Made by a program: the position numbers and the translations under genes. A DNA stretch of 64,000 bases from Schauerella fraxinea (GTDB taxonomy: Bacteria; Pseudomonadota; Gammaproteobacteria; Burkholderiales; Burkholderiaceae_B). Below, piece after piece: positions 7,492 through 16,615 of this stretch. Positions within the stretch are counted from its first letter, which is position 1, and every line of letters starts with the position of its first letter. The DNA is taken from positions 62,001 through 126,000 of the forward strand of contig JAVDKK010000002.1 of the NCBI GenBank assembly GCA_030849945.1. The letters run 5' to 3'. The notes below the pieces were generated by a model, which was given only the letters and a program-made list of their open reading frames with translations, searched no databases and was not told where the DNA came from.

Positions 7492-9471
7492 TCAGGTTTC
7501 CACTTTGGGAACGCTTCCCGCGGCAGTCGAGGCGGAAGCAGCAGCAGGGGCAGAAGTAGCAGGCGGAGCAGAAGTAGCATCCGAAGCAGAAGTAGCATCC
7601 GAAGCGGATGCCGGAGCGGAAGCCGGAGAAGACGTGGCAGCTAAGGCAGCATCCGGTGTACGAGCAGAAGCAGGATCATCGGCCGCGCCATGCTGTTGCC
7701 GCGCCCACATGGCGGCGTAGCGCCCACCTTGTGCCATCAGGGCCACATGCCGGCCGCGCTCTACGATGATCCCGTCGTCCAGCACGATGATCTCGTCGGC
7801 ATCCACCACCGTGGATAGGCGGTGCGCAATGATGAGAGTGGTGCGCCCAACGCTTACCTCGCGCAGGTTACGTTGGATATCGCGTTCGGTGTGCGTATCC
7901 AGCGCGCTCGTAGCTTCGTCGAACATGAAGATTGCGGGTTGCTTGAGCAGCGTGCGGGCGATCGCGACCCGTTGCTTTTCGCCACCCGACAATTTCAGCC
8001 CGCGTTCGCCCACGGCTGTGTCGTAACCGTCCGGCATGGCGATGATCATGCGTTCGATGTGCGCCAGGCGGGCGGCTTCTTCTACCTCGGCATCGGTGGC
8101 GTCAGGCCTGCCGTAACGGATGTTGTAGCGGATCGTGTCGTTGAAGAGCACGGTGTCTTGCGGCACGATGCCGACCGCCGCGCGCACGCTGTGCTGGGTC
8201 ACGTTGCGGATATCCTGGCCATCGATCAGGATGGCGCCCGCGTCCACGTCGTAAAAGCGAAACAGCAGGCGTCCGATAGTGGACTTGCCCGCGCCGGACG
8301 GGCCCACGATGGCCACGGTGTGCCCCGATGGCACGTCGAAGCTGATGCCGCGCAGGATCGGCCGGCGGGTGTCGTAGCCGAAGGCCACGTTGCGAAAGGC
8401 GATGGCGCCGCCGCTGAGTTGCAGGCTTGGCGCATTAGGCTTATCGGCAATCTCGACGTTTTCGGCGAGCAGCGCAAACATGCGCTCCATGTCGATCATC
8501 GACTGTTTGACCTCGCGATACACGAAGCCGAAAAAGCCCAGCGGCTGATAGAGCTGAAGCAGGTAGGTGTTCACAAGCACGAAGTCGCCCAACGTATACC
8601 GGCCGTCCGCGATGCCGATCGCCGCCTGCCACATGACTAGCGTCAGGCCGATCGAAATGATGAAGGCTTGGCCGATATTCAGCAGCGACAGGCTGACATT
8701 GCTGCGCACGGCCGCTTGCTCGTAGCGCTTCAAGGCGCCGTCGTAGCGCGCCGCTTCATGGCGTTCGTTGCCGAAGTATTTGACCGTTTCGTAATTGAGC
8801 AGGCTTTCGATCGCATGCGTGTTGGCCTGCGAGTCGGTTTCGTTCATATTGCGGCGAAACTGAATACGCCATTCGGTCACCGAGAGGGTATAGCCGATGT
8901 ACAGCAGCACGGTAATGGCCGTGGTGAGCGCCAGCCACCCGTCGAACATGCGCCACAAGATGATGCACACCAGCGTGATCTCGAACAGGGTGGGCAGCAC
9001 GCTGAAAAGCAGATATGACAGCAGGCTTTGCACGCCTTTCGTGCCACGTTCGATGGCGCGCGTGAGCCCGCCCGTCTGGCGCGCCAGGTGAAAGCGCAGC
9101 GATAACGCGTGGAGATGTTCGAAAACTTGCAGACCGATCGCGCGAATAGCGTGCTGGCCCACCTTGGCAAAGATGGCGTCGCGCAGTTCGGCAAAAACAA
9201 GCGAGGCGACCCGGGTGGCGCCATACGCGAAGATCAGGCCGATCGGCAGCCCCAATCCGGCGGGAATGCCCTGATCGAGCCGGTCGACCGCCGCTTTATA
9301 CCAAAGGGGCACATAGACGGTAGCCCCCTTGGCCACGATCAAACAAAAGACGGCGCCCACAACGCGCCAGCGCAGATCTGCGCGTCCGCGCGGCCACAAA
9401 AAGGGAAAGAGCACGCGCAGGGCGGCGAAACCCTTCGGTGGAACGGCAGGTGATTCAAGGGGCGCGGACAT
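7492..9471 (-). CDS. ABC transporter, Atm1/HMT family (fused membrane and ATPase domains)
   Basis: 659-residue half-size ABC exporter with the transmembrane domain first (about residues 20-330; conserved HALSLRFHLARQTGGLTRAIERG and NYETVKYFGNERHE) and the ATPase second. Walker A GPSGAGKST lies near residue 389, the signature LSGGEKQRVAIA near 493, Walker B FMFDEATSALD after it, and the switch His in IIAHRLSTV. The NYETVKYFGNE segment is typical of Atm1/HMT1 exporters, which move glutathione-linked or iron-sulfur-related cargo. The last 60 residues form an Ala/Ser/Thr-rich tail with SASDAT repeats, not part of the transporter fold. The cargo is not known. Confidence 0.92.
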   Translation of the reverse strand: MSAPLESPAVPPKGFAALRVLFPFLWPRGRADLRWRVVGAVFCLIVAKGATVYVPLWYKAAVDRLDQGIPAGLGLPIGLIFAYGATRVASLVFAELRDAIFAKVGQHAIRAIGLQVFEHLHALSLRFHLARQTGGLTRAIERGTKGVQSLLSYLLFSVLPTLFEITLVCIILWRMFDGWLALTTAITVLLYIGYTLSVTEWRIQFRRNMNETDSQANTHAIESLLNYETVKYFGNERHEAARYDGALKRYEQAAVRSNVSLSLLNIGQAFIISIGLTLVMWQAAIGIADGRYTLGDFVLVNTYLLQLYQPLGFFGFVYREVKQSMIDMERMFALLAENVEIADKPNAPSLQLSGGAIAFRNVAFGYDTRRPILRGISFDVPSGHTVAIVGPSGAGKSTIGRLLFRFYDVDAGAILIDGQDIRNVTQHSVRAAVGIVPQDTVLFNDTIRYNIRYGRPDATDAEVEEAARLAHIERMIIAMPDGYDTAVGERGLKLSGGEKQRVAIARTLLKQPAIFMFDEATSALDTHTERDIQRNLREVSVGRTTLIIAHRLSTVVDADEIIVLDDGIIVERGRHVALMAQGGRYAAMWARQQHGAADDPASARTPDAALAATSSPASAPASASDATSASDATSAPPATSAPAAASASTAAGSVPKVET

Positions 9472-9486
9472 GGCCGCATTATCCGC

Positions 9487-9702
9487 CTATTGGCGCGGGT
9501 GGGTCGCCTGCGAAGCGGAAGCCGGCTTCGGACCGCACCAATAACGCACGATGACAACGATCGGTATCGCCAGCATGAGCCAGGATCCCCAGTGCCACAC
9601 GCCGGTTCCAAGCAGGGCGGACAAGAGCCCGAGCACGCTCAGCACGCCCAGCACGATGGGCGCTCCCCATACAAACCAGAATCGGCTTTTCGGCGGCGTC
9701 AT
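9487..9702 (-). CDS. Small membrane protein encoded after the PepSY gene
   Basis: 71 residues with two predicted membrane segments (roughly 8-30 and 36-54: APIVLGVLSVLGLLSALLG and WLMLAIPIVVIV). Its ATG overlaps the stop of the PepSY gene in an ATGA arrangement, which argues that it is real and translated with it. The Trp-rich loop is typical of small DUF proteins that follow PepSY genes in beta-proteobacteria. Function unknown; probably an accessory subunit. Confidence 0.72.
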   Translation of the reverse strand: MTPPKSRFWFVWGAPIVLGVLSVLGLLSALLGTGVWHWGSWLMLAIPIVVIVRYWCGPKPASASQATHPRQ

Positions 9703-10868
9703 ACCGGCACCGTGGTGCGTGCTTGTTCATGCCGTCGCACGAGCTCGGCAACCCGTGCATCGGTGGCCTTGCGGCGTGCGAGCCATAAGTACACGCCGCT
9801 CACCAACACCACGATCGTGATCAGGTCGAGAATTACCCAGAGTATTTTCAGCGGCAGCCCCGCGTAATCGCCAAAGTGCAAAGGCCGCGAAATCTCGAGC
9901 GCTTTCAAGTACCACGGCATCTGCACCACTTGCGACAGCGCGCCGGTGCCAGCGTCCACCAGCACCGGCGTGAAGAGGCGCGAGGTTAAAGGGGTATCGC
10001 CTTTGGTCCAGATCACGTAGTGGCGCGGTGTGCCGAAAGGGCTACCCGGGTAGGTAATCGAGATCGGCGCATTGCCCGGGACGGCCGCTTGCGCTGTCTC
10101 GTAGGCTGACTGCACGGAAGCCAGCGTGGTGGGCGGCGGTTTGCCTTGATATTGGGCCATGATCGGCGGCAACGCCTGCGATTGCCACAATTGAAAGAGT
10201 GGCGTCGAGAGTTCGTTGATCACCCCGGTGAGACCCACCACAAAGGCCCATACCAACGTCACCACGCCCAGCAGATTATGCAGATCGAGCCATTTGAGGC
10301 GCCGCGAACGTTCGGCGCGGATCGTGCCAAACGGGAGTTTTTTCATGAAAGGGCCGTACAGCACCACGCCCGACACGATGGCGATGACGAAGAGCAAGCC
10401 CATGAAGCCCAGGAATAATTCGCCCGCCAATCCCGCATAGAGGTCCACATGCAAGGCCAGCATGATCCCCATGAACGTGAACTTTTCGTCGCCAAGCTTG
10501 GGGCCGTCCTGCAGAATGTCACCCGTGCGCGCATCGAATTTGACGCTATGCATCAGATCGAAAGGGCTGGATGTGGACGGCGCCATGCCGATCAGCACTT
10601 GCGGCTCTTCATCGTCGATGAACGTATGCATGACGACTTCGTTGGGATAGCGCTCGCGGGCCTTGGCGATCAGCGTATCGAGCGATGCGCGCGGCGCATC
10701 GGCAGGCAACGTGGCGTACGGCGCCGAGTCGTCCAACCAGTGCTCGATTTCGTGATGGAACACCAACGGCAGCCCGGTCAGGCAGATGATCAGCAGGAAC
10801 AGCGTACAGACCAGACTTGTCCACTTGTGGACGACATACCAGGTTTTTATCTTAGAAGCGGCGGTCAT
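9699..10868 (-). CDS. PepSY-associated membrane protein (iron-regulated type)
   Basis: 389 residues with four membrane segments: the N-terminal KTWYVVHKWTSLVCTLFLLIICLTG, two near the centre around ELFLGFMGLLFVIAIVSGVVLYG and LLGVVTLVWAFVVGLTGVI, and the last at ILWVILDLITIVVLVSGVYLWL. Between them lie periplasmic PepSY domains. The pattern, with conserved His residues in HKW and HNLLG, matches the PepSY-TM family, which includes ferric-siderophore reductases and iron-regulated membrane proteins. A Fur-like site lies upstream, in line with iron control. The start at 10868 is the ATG directly before the first membrane segment; an earlier reading to 10937 adds residues without support. Confidence 0.86.
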   Translation of the reverse strand: MTAASKIKTWYVVHKWTSLVCTLFLLIICLTGLPLVFHHEIEHWLDDSAPYATLPADAPRASLDTLIAKARERYPNEVVMHTFIDDEEPQVLIGMAPSTSSPFDLMHSVKFDARTGDILQDGPKLGDEKFTFMGIMLALHVDLYAGLAGELFLGFMGLLFVIAIVSGVVLYGPFMKKLPFGTIRAERSRRLKWLDLHNLLGVVTLVWAFVVGLTGVINELSTPLFQLWQSQALPPIMAQYQGKPPPTTLASVQSAYETAQAAVPGNAPISITYPGSPFGTPRHYVIWTKGDTPLTSRLFTPVLVDAGTGALSQVVQMPWYLKALEISRPLHFGDYAGLPLKILWVILDLITIVVLVSGVYLWLARRKATDARVAELVRRHEQARTTVPV

Positions 10869-10915
10869 ATGAGTACGGGCAGCACACCGATTGCGCAAGT
10901 CGCAGACGTTAACAC

Positions 10916-10932
10916 GAATGGTATCGATTCTC
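10916..10932. promoter_or_regulatory. Possible Fur box in the divergent promoter of the PepSY gene
   Basis: The sequence GAATGGTATCGATTCTC keeps the GAAT/ATTC arms around a seven-base centre and matches most positions of a Fur-type site. It lies about 50 bp before the PepSY start, where repression by iron would be effective. It is a partial match and so only a candidate. Confidence 0.4.
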
Positions 10933-10966
10933 GGCACTTTGGCCCACCGCCGGTTACACTAAACCT

Positions 10967-11647
10967 ATGATTTCAGACGTGCTTTTGGTGTCCCGCAACA
11001 CGCTGGGACGGGACATCGCCGTGGGCGATATCCACGGCCATTTTTCCAAGTTGCGCGCCGCGCTGGATCGGGTCGCCTTCGATCCCGACCGCGATCGGCT
11101 GTTCTCGGTGGGCGATCTCGTGGATCGCGGACCGGAGTGCGAACACGCGCTGGCCTGGCTGGCGCAGCCGTGGTTTTTCGCGGTGCAGGGCAATCATGAG
11201 GACTACGCGATCCGCCATTTGCGCACGGGCCAAGTCGACATCGACAACTGGCGCACCTACGGCGGGGGGTGGTTTCTGGACTTGCCTCGAGACCGGCAAC
11301 GCGAGTTCGTCGATGCGTTTGCCGTGCTGCCGGTGGCCATTGAGGTGGACACGGCGCAAGGCAAGGTAGGCATCTTGCACGCCGACAGCCCAGTGGCCGA
11401 CTGGCAGACGTTATCTGGCGCGTTCAGCAGCCACCGTCGCCGCACCCGCACCCATGCGCAATGGTCGCGCCGCCGCCTGCAAGACGACGACAGCCGCGGC
11501 GTGGTCGGCGTGCGCGCCATCGTGGTGGGGCATACGCCCGTGACGGAACCGCGCACGCTCGGCAACGTGCTGCATATCGACACCGCCGGCTGGCAACCGG
11601 ATGGGTATTTCACATTGCTTGATCTGGCGTCGTTGACGCCGTTGTAG
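10967..11647 (+). CDS. Metallophosphatase, PP1/PP2A-like serine/threonine phosphatase family
   Basis: 226 residues with the calcineurin-type motifs in order: GDIHGH at 20-25, GDLVDRG at 49-55, GNHE at 75-78, HADSP and VVGHTP further on. This is the layout of bacterial PrpA/PrpB-like protein phosphatases and ApaH-like enzymes, which use two metal ions to hydrolyse phosphate esters. No ribosome binding site precedes the ATG. A TACACT hexamer ends six bases before it, so a leaderless transcript is possible. Substrate unknown. Confidence 0.87.
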   Translation: MISDVLLVSRNTLGRDIAVGDIHGHFSKLRAALDRVAFDPDRDRLFSVGDLVDRGPECEHALAWLAQPWFFAVQGNHEDYAIRHLRTGQVDIDNWRTYGGGWFLDLPRDRQREFVDAFAVLPVAIEVDTAQGKVGILHADSPVADWQTLSGAFSSHRRRTRTHAQWSRRRLQDDDSRGVVGVRAIVVGHTPVTEPRTLGNVLHIDTAGWQPDGYFTLLDLASLTPL

Positions 11648-11650
11648 ACG

Positions 11651-11752
11651 AGTGAAGGCGGCGTGCCGGTGAACGCGTCTTGCAGGTGAAGGCGTCTTTC
11701 AGGTGAACATGTCTTGCACTTGAAGGCGTCTGGCAGGTGATGGCGGCTTGCC
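11651..11752. repeat. Six tandem 17-bp degenerate repeats between convergent genes
   Basis: Six consecutive copies, each exactly 17 bp, with consensus GGTGAAGGCGTCTTGCA (first bases at 11651, 11668, 11685, 11702, 11719, 11736). They fill most of the space between the phosphatase stop (11647) and the SDR stop (11814). Copies differ by a few substitutions but no length changes. No coding role was recognised. Confidence 0.8.
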
Positions 11753-11813
11753 GCTAAGCGCGGCTCCTTGCCGAATGGACCTCGCCGCCAGCTGTGAAAT
11801 CCGGGGATGCGGA

Positions 11814-12647
11814 TCAACCGTCGGTCGATCGTGTGACGGCTTCCCAAGTGTCGATCTCGACGGTGAACGCGGTCAGTTTGTTCCGCACCAACGTCAACGC
11901 GTCGCTGCCGAGCAGCAGATGAGCGGGCGGCGTCTCGCTCTCGATGACCGCCAGCATGGCGCGCGCGGCTTTGACGGGATCGCCGAGTTGCGCACCGCTC
12001 TTGGCTTCACGTGCCAGGCGGATCGGATCGAAGAGGGCGTCGTAGTCGGAAATCGCGCGCTCTGCCCGGATCATGGAACGGCCGGCCCAGTCCGTTCGAA
12101 AGGAGCCGGGCGCCACGGCCGTTACGGCGATACCGAATGGTTTCACTTCTTTGCCCACCGCTTCGGAAATGCCCTCCAAGGCAAATTTGCTGCCGCAGTA
12201 ATACGCGATGCCGGGCATCGTGATGAAGCCGCCCATCGAAGTGATATTGAGGATATGGCCGCGTCGACGCGCGCGCATGTAGGGCAGGACCGCCTTCATC
12301 GCAGCTACCGGGCCGAACACGTTGACATCGAATTGCCGGCGCATGGCATCCAGCGACGATTCTTCCATGACGCCCTCGTGGCCGTAACCCGCGTTGTTGA
12401 CCAACACATCCACCGGGCCGATATGCGCTTCCACGCTGTTCACGACGATGCCGATTGCAGCGGCATCTGTGACGTCAAGCAGGCGCCCGAACGCCCGGGC
12501 AGGATCGAGTGCTTCGAAGGATTGTTTTGCTTCGAGGCTGCGTACCGTACCTACCACGCGATGGCCGGCAGACAGTGCCTCTTGTGCCAGTGCGCGGCCG
12601 AAGCCACTGCTGACGCCGGTGATGAAAATGAGCTTTGGGGATGACAT
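11814..12647 (-). CDS. Short-chain dehydrogenase/reductase (SDR), classical type
   Basis: 277-residue NAD(P)-dependent oxidoreductase. The cofactor loop is T-G-V-S-S-G-F-G at 10-17, NNAG is at 84-87, and the catalytic triad is Ser137 with Tyr150 and Lys154 (YxxxK). The substrate cannot be inferred; related proteins act on ketones, aldehydes or steroid-like compounds. It is divergent from an AraC regulator 110 bp away, a pairing that commonly marks a regulator and its target gene. Confidence 0.9.
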   Translation of the reverse strand: MSSPKLIFITGVSSGFGRALAQEALSAGHRVVGTVRSLEAKQSFEALDPARAFGRLLDVTDAAAIGIVVNSVEAHIGPVDVLVNNAGYGHEGVMEESSLDAMRRQFDVNVFGPVAAMKAVLPYMRARRRGHILNITSMGGFITMPGIAYYCGSKFALEGISEAVGKEVKPFGIAVTAVAPGSFRTDWAGRSMIRAERAISDYDALFDPIRLAREAKSGAQLGDPVKAARAMLAVIESETPPAHLLLGSDALTLVRNKLTAFTVEIDTWEAVTRSTDG

Positions 12648-12757
12648 GGAGAGGACCTTTCAGATTCAGAGTCCTTGCATGGTATTCTCAGCGAAGGGCA
12701 ATAATAAGATCGAAAAATCTGATTTCATTGCCTATTCATATCAAGGCTTGAGGGCTC

Positions 12758-13735
12758 ATGTCATTGGAAAACGCATCGCATGACACCGCAGGCGTGTGGC
12801 CTGATGTCACCCTGCAATCGCGCATGGTGACGCTGCTCCGGGGCTTGGCCGCGCACGAAGGCTACAACCTGACGGCCTTGCCGGATGTTCGCATCCTGCG
12901 ATCTGACCGTCCGTTATCACGCACGCCGGTCCTGTACGATCCGGGCATCGTGATCGTCTGCCAAGGGCGCAAACGCGGCTACTTCGGCAATCAGGTGTAT
13001 CTATACGACGCACAGCATTATCTTGCCGTCTCGGTGCCGGTGCCCTTTGTGATGGAAACCGATGCCTCACCCGAACAGCCATTGCTTGCGGTCTATCTCC
13101 ATCTGAATTTTCAGATGGCCGCCGAACTGATGATTCAGATCGATCGCGCGGGGACGGCGATGCCGGTGGCCGCGCCGCAAAGCATGCTGTCCAGTCCGAT
13201 CGACGCGGCGTTCGGCGCATCGCTGTTGCGCTTCCTCGAGGCCATGGCAACGCCGCTCGAGGCCGCAATCCTCGGCCCGGCATTGGTGCGTGAGCTTTAC
13301 TTTCGTGTGCTGACCGGACCGCAGGGGCAGACCATGCGGTCCGCCTTGGCGATGCAGGGGCAGTTCGGGAAGATCGGCAAGGCGTTACGCCGTATTCATG
13401 CCACATACGCCCAGCCTTTGGATCTCTCGCAATTGGCGCGGGAAGCCGGAATGAGCGTGCCCACATTTCACAACCATTTCAAGGCGATCACCAGCACGTC
13501 GCCCATGCAGTATGTGAAGTCGACGCGATTGCATCAGGCGCGGCTCTTGATGGTGCGTCAAGGCATCACGGCCGCCACCGCCAGTCACGCGGTGGGTTAT
13601 GAAAGTCCGTCGCAGTTCAACCGCGAATTCAAACGCCTGTTTGGGCGGCCGCCTGCCGAAGAGGCAAAACGTATGCGGGATAATTTTGCCATGCCGCCAG
13701 CGCATGCCGCGTCGGACTATGTGTCTTCTCACTGA
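12758..13735 (+). CDS. AraC family transcriptional regulator
   Basis: 325 residues: an N-terminal sensing region of the AraC_N type (VLYDPGIVIVCQGRKRGYFG) and a C-terminal pair of helix-turn-helix motifs (LDLSQLAREAGMSVPTFHNHFK and ATASHAVGYESPSQFNREFKRLFG). Members with this N-terminal domain often control an adjacent short-chain dehydrogenase or oxidoreductase. Here the SDR is divergent and shares the promoter region, so it is the likely target (inference). The inducer is unknown. Confidence 0.9.
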   Translation: MSLENASHDTAGVWPDVTLQSRMVTLLRGLAAHEGYNLTALPDVRILRSDRPLSRTPVLYDPGIVIVCQGRKRGYFGNQVYLYDAQHYLAVSVPVPFVMETDASPEQPLLAVYLHLNFQMAAELMIQIDRAGTAMPVAAPQSMLSSPIDAAFGASLLRFLEAMATPLEAAILGPALVRELYFRVLTGPQGQTMRSALAMQGQFGKIGKALRRIHATYAQPLDLSQLAREAGMSVPTFHNHFKAITSTSPMQYVKSTRLHQARLLMVRQGITAATASHAVGYESPSQFNREFKRLFGRPPAEEAKRMRDNFAMPPAHAASDYVSSH

Positions 13736-13803
13736 TGGGTTTGCCCGGTCGATGGCGGCTTGCGCCAAGGAACGGCAACTCATCAAGGACTGGCGGTTCA
13801 GCC

Positions 13804-13835
13804 AATAAAAAAGGGCCTCTGAGATAGAGGCCCTT
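13804..13835 (-). terminator. Rho-independent terminator of the PBP1A gene
   Basis: A perfect nine-base stem (AAGGGCCTC / GAGGCCCTT) with a seven-base loop lies just downstream of the PBP1A stop. On the minus strand it is followed by a run of six T, the standard intrinsic terminator layout. It also faces the end of the AraC gene, so it may stop transcription from both sides. Confidence 0.88.
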
Positions 13836-13853
13836 GTCGATCACGCTTCGGCG

Positions 13854-16418
13854 TTAACGCGGTACGGGAATCGCCGGAATCGGCACCGGTTGTGCCGCCG
13901 GAGGCGCGTTGCCCGATGGCATTTGGCCGCGTTGCGGCGGCGCTTGCGGCACGGGGATCGCGCCGTCGGGATTGGCCGGCATGGCGGGCGTCGTCGAGCC
14001 GCTGTTGTTCAAACCATTGTCCATCGGTCGGATCATCATCCCGCTGCCGTCTGCCGGTCGGGCATTGTTCAGGAACGCATCCAGCGAGCTTTCGTCCGAC
14101 GGCAAGTCGAGCGAGGCCACCGATTGGCCCGGCGGGAATTCGGCATAGTAATACTCGCCGTTCTCGACCAGAAGACCTTCGGGACGGGTGGGCGGGGGCG
14201 TAACCGGCACGCTCTTGAGCGCCGGCTGCATGTAATCCAGCCAGGCCGACAAGGCGAGGCCGCTGCCGAACTCGGTCGAGCCCAACGAACGCGGCTGGTC
14301 GAAGCCCATCCACACCGTCGTCGCCAGCTTGGGTGTGTAACCCGAGAACCACACGTCCACCGAATCGTTGGTGGTGCCGGTCTTGCCGCCGACGTCGTCA
14401 CGCTTGAGCGTGCGATAGGAGCGCGCGCCCGTGCCGTAGCGGGCCACGCCGCGCAGGATGTCGTTCATCAGCCATGCGGTGCGCGGATCGATGGCGCGCA
14501 CAGCGTTGTCGCCGGCCACGTCCGGCTGCGCCGTCATGAGCACCTTGCCCGAGCGGTCGGTAACACGGTCGATCAGGAATGGCGCGACACGATAACCGCC
14601 GTTGGCGAACACCGAATAGGCGTTGACCACCTGAAGCGGTGTGGCGCTGCCGGCGCCCAAGGCGATCGGCAACACGGCCGGCCAGCGGTTCTTGTCGAAC
14701 CCGAAGCGCGAAAAATACTCGCGACCGTATTCCGGCGTGATGGCTTGCATGATGCGGATCGACACCATGTTTTTCGAGCGGTACAGCGCCTGGCGCAACG
14801 TCAGGAACGGCTCGTAGCGGTTGTTGTCGTTCTTCGGCGCCCAGGCGCGTGAGCCGGTTTGCGCGGCCGTCATGGTAAACGGCTGGTCGGAAATTTCGGT
14901 GCTGGGCGTCAATCCGCGCTCGAGACCGGCGGCATACAGGAACGGCTTGATATTGGAGCCCGGCTGGCGCCAGGCCTGCGTCACACGATTGAACTTGCCG
15001 CGCGAGAAGTCGAAACCGCCGACCATGGCCTTGATCGCGCCGTTTTCGGGTGCCATCGAGATCAGCGCCGCTTGCAGCGCCGGCATGTTCAGGATTTCCC
15101 AGTTGTTCTCGCCGGTGTTGCGTACGTAAACGACGGCGCCACGCGAAAGCTTCAGGTCGTCGCTCGCCTTGGGCGCCAGCGCGCGGGCCACCACCGCCAG
15201 CACTTTCTTGTCGGTGATTTTGATGAGGGTGTCGGCCCGCACGGCCACCGTCACTTCGGTGGGGCTGGCGGCGAGCACCACGCCCGCGATCAGGTCATCG
15301 CTGTTCGGATGGCTGGTGCGCATATCGTCCAGCAGGTCATCGAACGCGTCCGCATCTTTTTCAATGTCGTTCGGCAGTTCGACGCGGCCTTCCGGGCCGG
15401 GATAGGCGGCACGGCGGGTGTAGTCGAGCACGCCATTGCGCACCGATTGATAGGCCGCGCGCTGATCTTTCGAATCGATCGTGGTGTAAACGTCCAGACC
15501 CTTGGAGTACGTTTCATCGCCATACACTGAGAACACCAATTGGCGTGCCAGCTCGGACGGATATTCGCCATGGTTGGCCACGCGATCCGGGCTGTCGTCG
15601 GCCCGGCCGATCGAGAGCGGCTGGTTCATGGCCGTCTGGTAGTCGGCTTCATTCAGATAGCCCAGCGTGCGCATGCGGCCCAGCACGTAATGCTGGCGCA
15701 GGGTGGCGCGCTTCAGGTTGGCAATCGGGTTGTAGGCCGACGGCGCCTTGGGCAGGCCAGCCAGCATCGCGGCTTCGGCGGGGGTAACCTCCGACAGCGG
15801 TTTGCCGAAGTACGTGCGCGCCGCGGCCGAGAAGCCATAGGCGCGATGGCCCAGGTAGATCTGGTTCATGTACAGCTCGAGGATCTGGTCTTTAGACAGC
15901 TCCGACTCGATCTTGTACGTGAACAGCAATTCGTAGAACTTGCGCAGGAAGGTTTTTTCCGACGACAGGTAGAAGTTGCGCGCCACCTGCATGGTGATTG
16001 TGCTTGCCCCTTCACTGGCCGACATGCGCATCGTGTTCTTGACGGTCGCCCGCGCCACGCCCATGAAATCCACACCTGTGTGCTGGTAGAAATTGCTGTC
16101 TTCCGCCGCGAGAATGGCGTGGCGCATCACCTCGGGAAACTCATCGAAGCGCAGCACGTTGCGGTGCTCCACACCATATTCGCCGATCAACACCTTGTCG
16201 GCGGTATAGATGCGCAGCGGCACGCTTGGCCGGTAATTGGTGACCGCATGCAGTTCGGGCAGGCTCGGCCACGTAATGGCAAAGGCCAGTCCCAGCATGA
16301 TGACGACGCACGCGCCCAAGCCTGCGCAAAGCACGGCAAGGCGGACTACCAGTCGTTTGATCGAGAAGCGGGAGGCGGGAGCGGCGTCAGGTGGGGTAGA
16401 GCGGTGGCGGGTATTCAT
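13854..16418 (-). CDS. mrcA: Penicillin-binding protein 1A (bifunctional peptidoglycan synthase)
   Basis: 854-residue class A PBP that polymerises glycan strands and cross-links peptides at the inner membrane. A single N-terminal membrane helix (about 25-49) is followed by the glycosyltransferase-51 domain with catalytic Glu in AAEDSNFYQHTG (Glu106) and GASTITMQ at 138-145. The transpeptidase domain has SNIKPF (SxxK, near 487), SKN and KTGT (near 677). The last hundred residues are Pro/Ala-rich, as in many beta-proteobacterial PBP1A proteins. Assignment is secure; symbol ponA is an alternative. Confidence 0.95.
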   Translation of the reverse strand: MNTRHRSTPPDAAPASRFSIKRLVVRLAVLCAGLGACVVIMLGLAFAITWPSLPELHAVTNYRPSVPLRIYTADKVLIGEYGVEHRNVLRFDEFPEVMRHAILAAEDSNFYQHTGVDFMGVARATVKNTMRMSASEGASTITMQVARNFYLSSEKTFLRKFYELLFTYKIESELSKDQILELYMNQIYLGHRAYGFSAAARTYFGKPLSEVTPAEAAMLAGLPKAPSAYNPIANLKRATLRQHYVLGRMRTLGYLNEADYQTAMNQPLSIGRADDSPDRVANHGEYPSELARQLVFSVYGDETYSKGLDVYTTIDSKDQRAAYQSVRNGVLDYTRRAAYPGPEGRVELPNDIEKDADAFDDLLDDMRTSHPNSDDLIAGVVLAASPTEVTVAVRADTLIKITDKKVLAVVARALAPKASDDLKLSRGAVVYVRNTGENNWEILNMPALQAALISMAPENGAIKAMVGGFDFSRGKFNRVTQAWRQPGSNIKPFLYAAGLERGLTPSTEISDQPFTMTAAQTGSRAWAPKNDNNRYEPFLTLRQALYRSKNMVSIRIMQAITPEYGREYFSRFGFDKNRWPAVLPIALGAGSATPLQVVNAYSVFANGGYRVAPFLIDRVTDRSGKVLMTAQPDVAGDNAVRAIDPRTAWLMNDILRGVARYGTGARSYRTLKRDDVGGKTGTTNDSVDVWFSGYTPKLATTVWMGFDQPRSLGSTEFGSGLALSAWLDYMQPALKSVPVTPPPTRPEGLLVENGEYYYAEFPPGQSVASLDLPSDESSLDAFLNNARPADGSGMMIRPMDNGLNNSGSTTPAMPANPDGAIPVPQAPPQRGQMPSGNAPPAAQPVPIPAIPVPR

Positions 16419-16519
16419 CGACTCGCATTCTATTCGCGGAACCGCTCAGACCCAAGATGGGGCAATGAGTTTCCGTAACTAAATTTAACGCGATTGCCGC
16501 GCCTTGGGGAGGGGGGAGC

Positions 16520-16552
16520 GCCGGGGCACGCGCCTGGCAGGCGTGCCCCGGC
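16520..16552. other. Strong 12-bp hairpin without a T-tract
   Basis: GCCGGGGCACGC and its exact complement flank a nine-base loop, between the S9 peptidase stop and the PBP1A start. There is no T-run on either side, so it is not a standard intrinsic terminator. It may help end the peptidase transcript or protect its 3' end. Confidence 0.7.
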
Positions 16553-16615
16553 AAATGGGGCCGCCCCGCATGCACACCTGGCTGTTACAAACCAGTGTCG
16601 GGGGCAGCGCTTCCG

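Noticed and set aside
6534..7598. 354-residue minus-strand frame overlapping XdhC and the MobA-like gene
   Set aside because: Leu/Pro/Arg-rich shadow; its first residues are the reverse of the exporter's repeat tail.
7540..7640. Direct repeats near the end of the ABC exporter gene
   Set aside because: They are within the coding region and explained by the SASDAT protein repeat; not a separate element.
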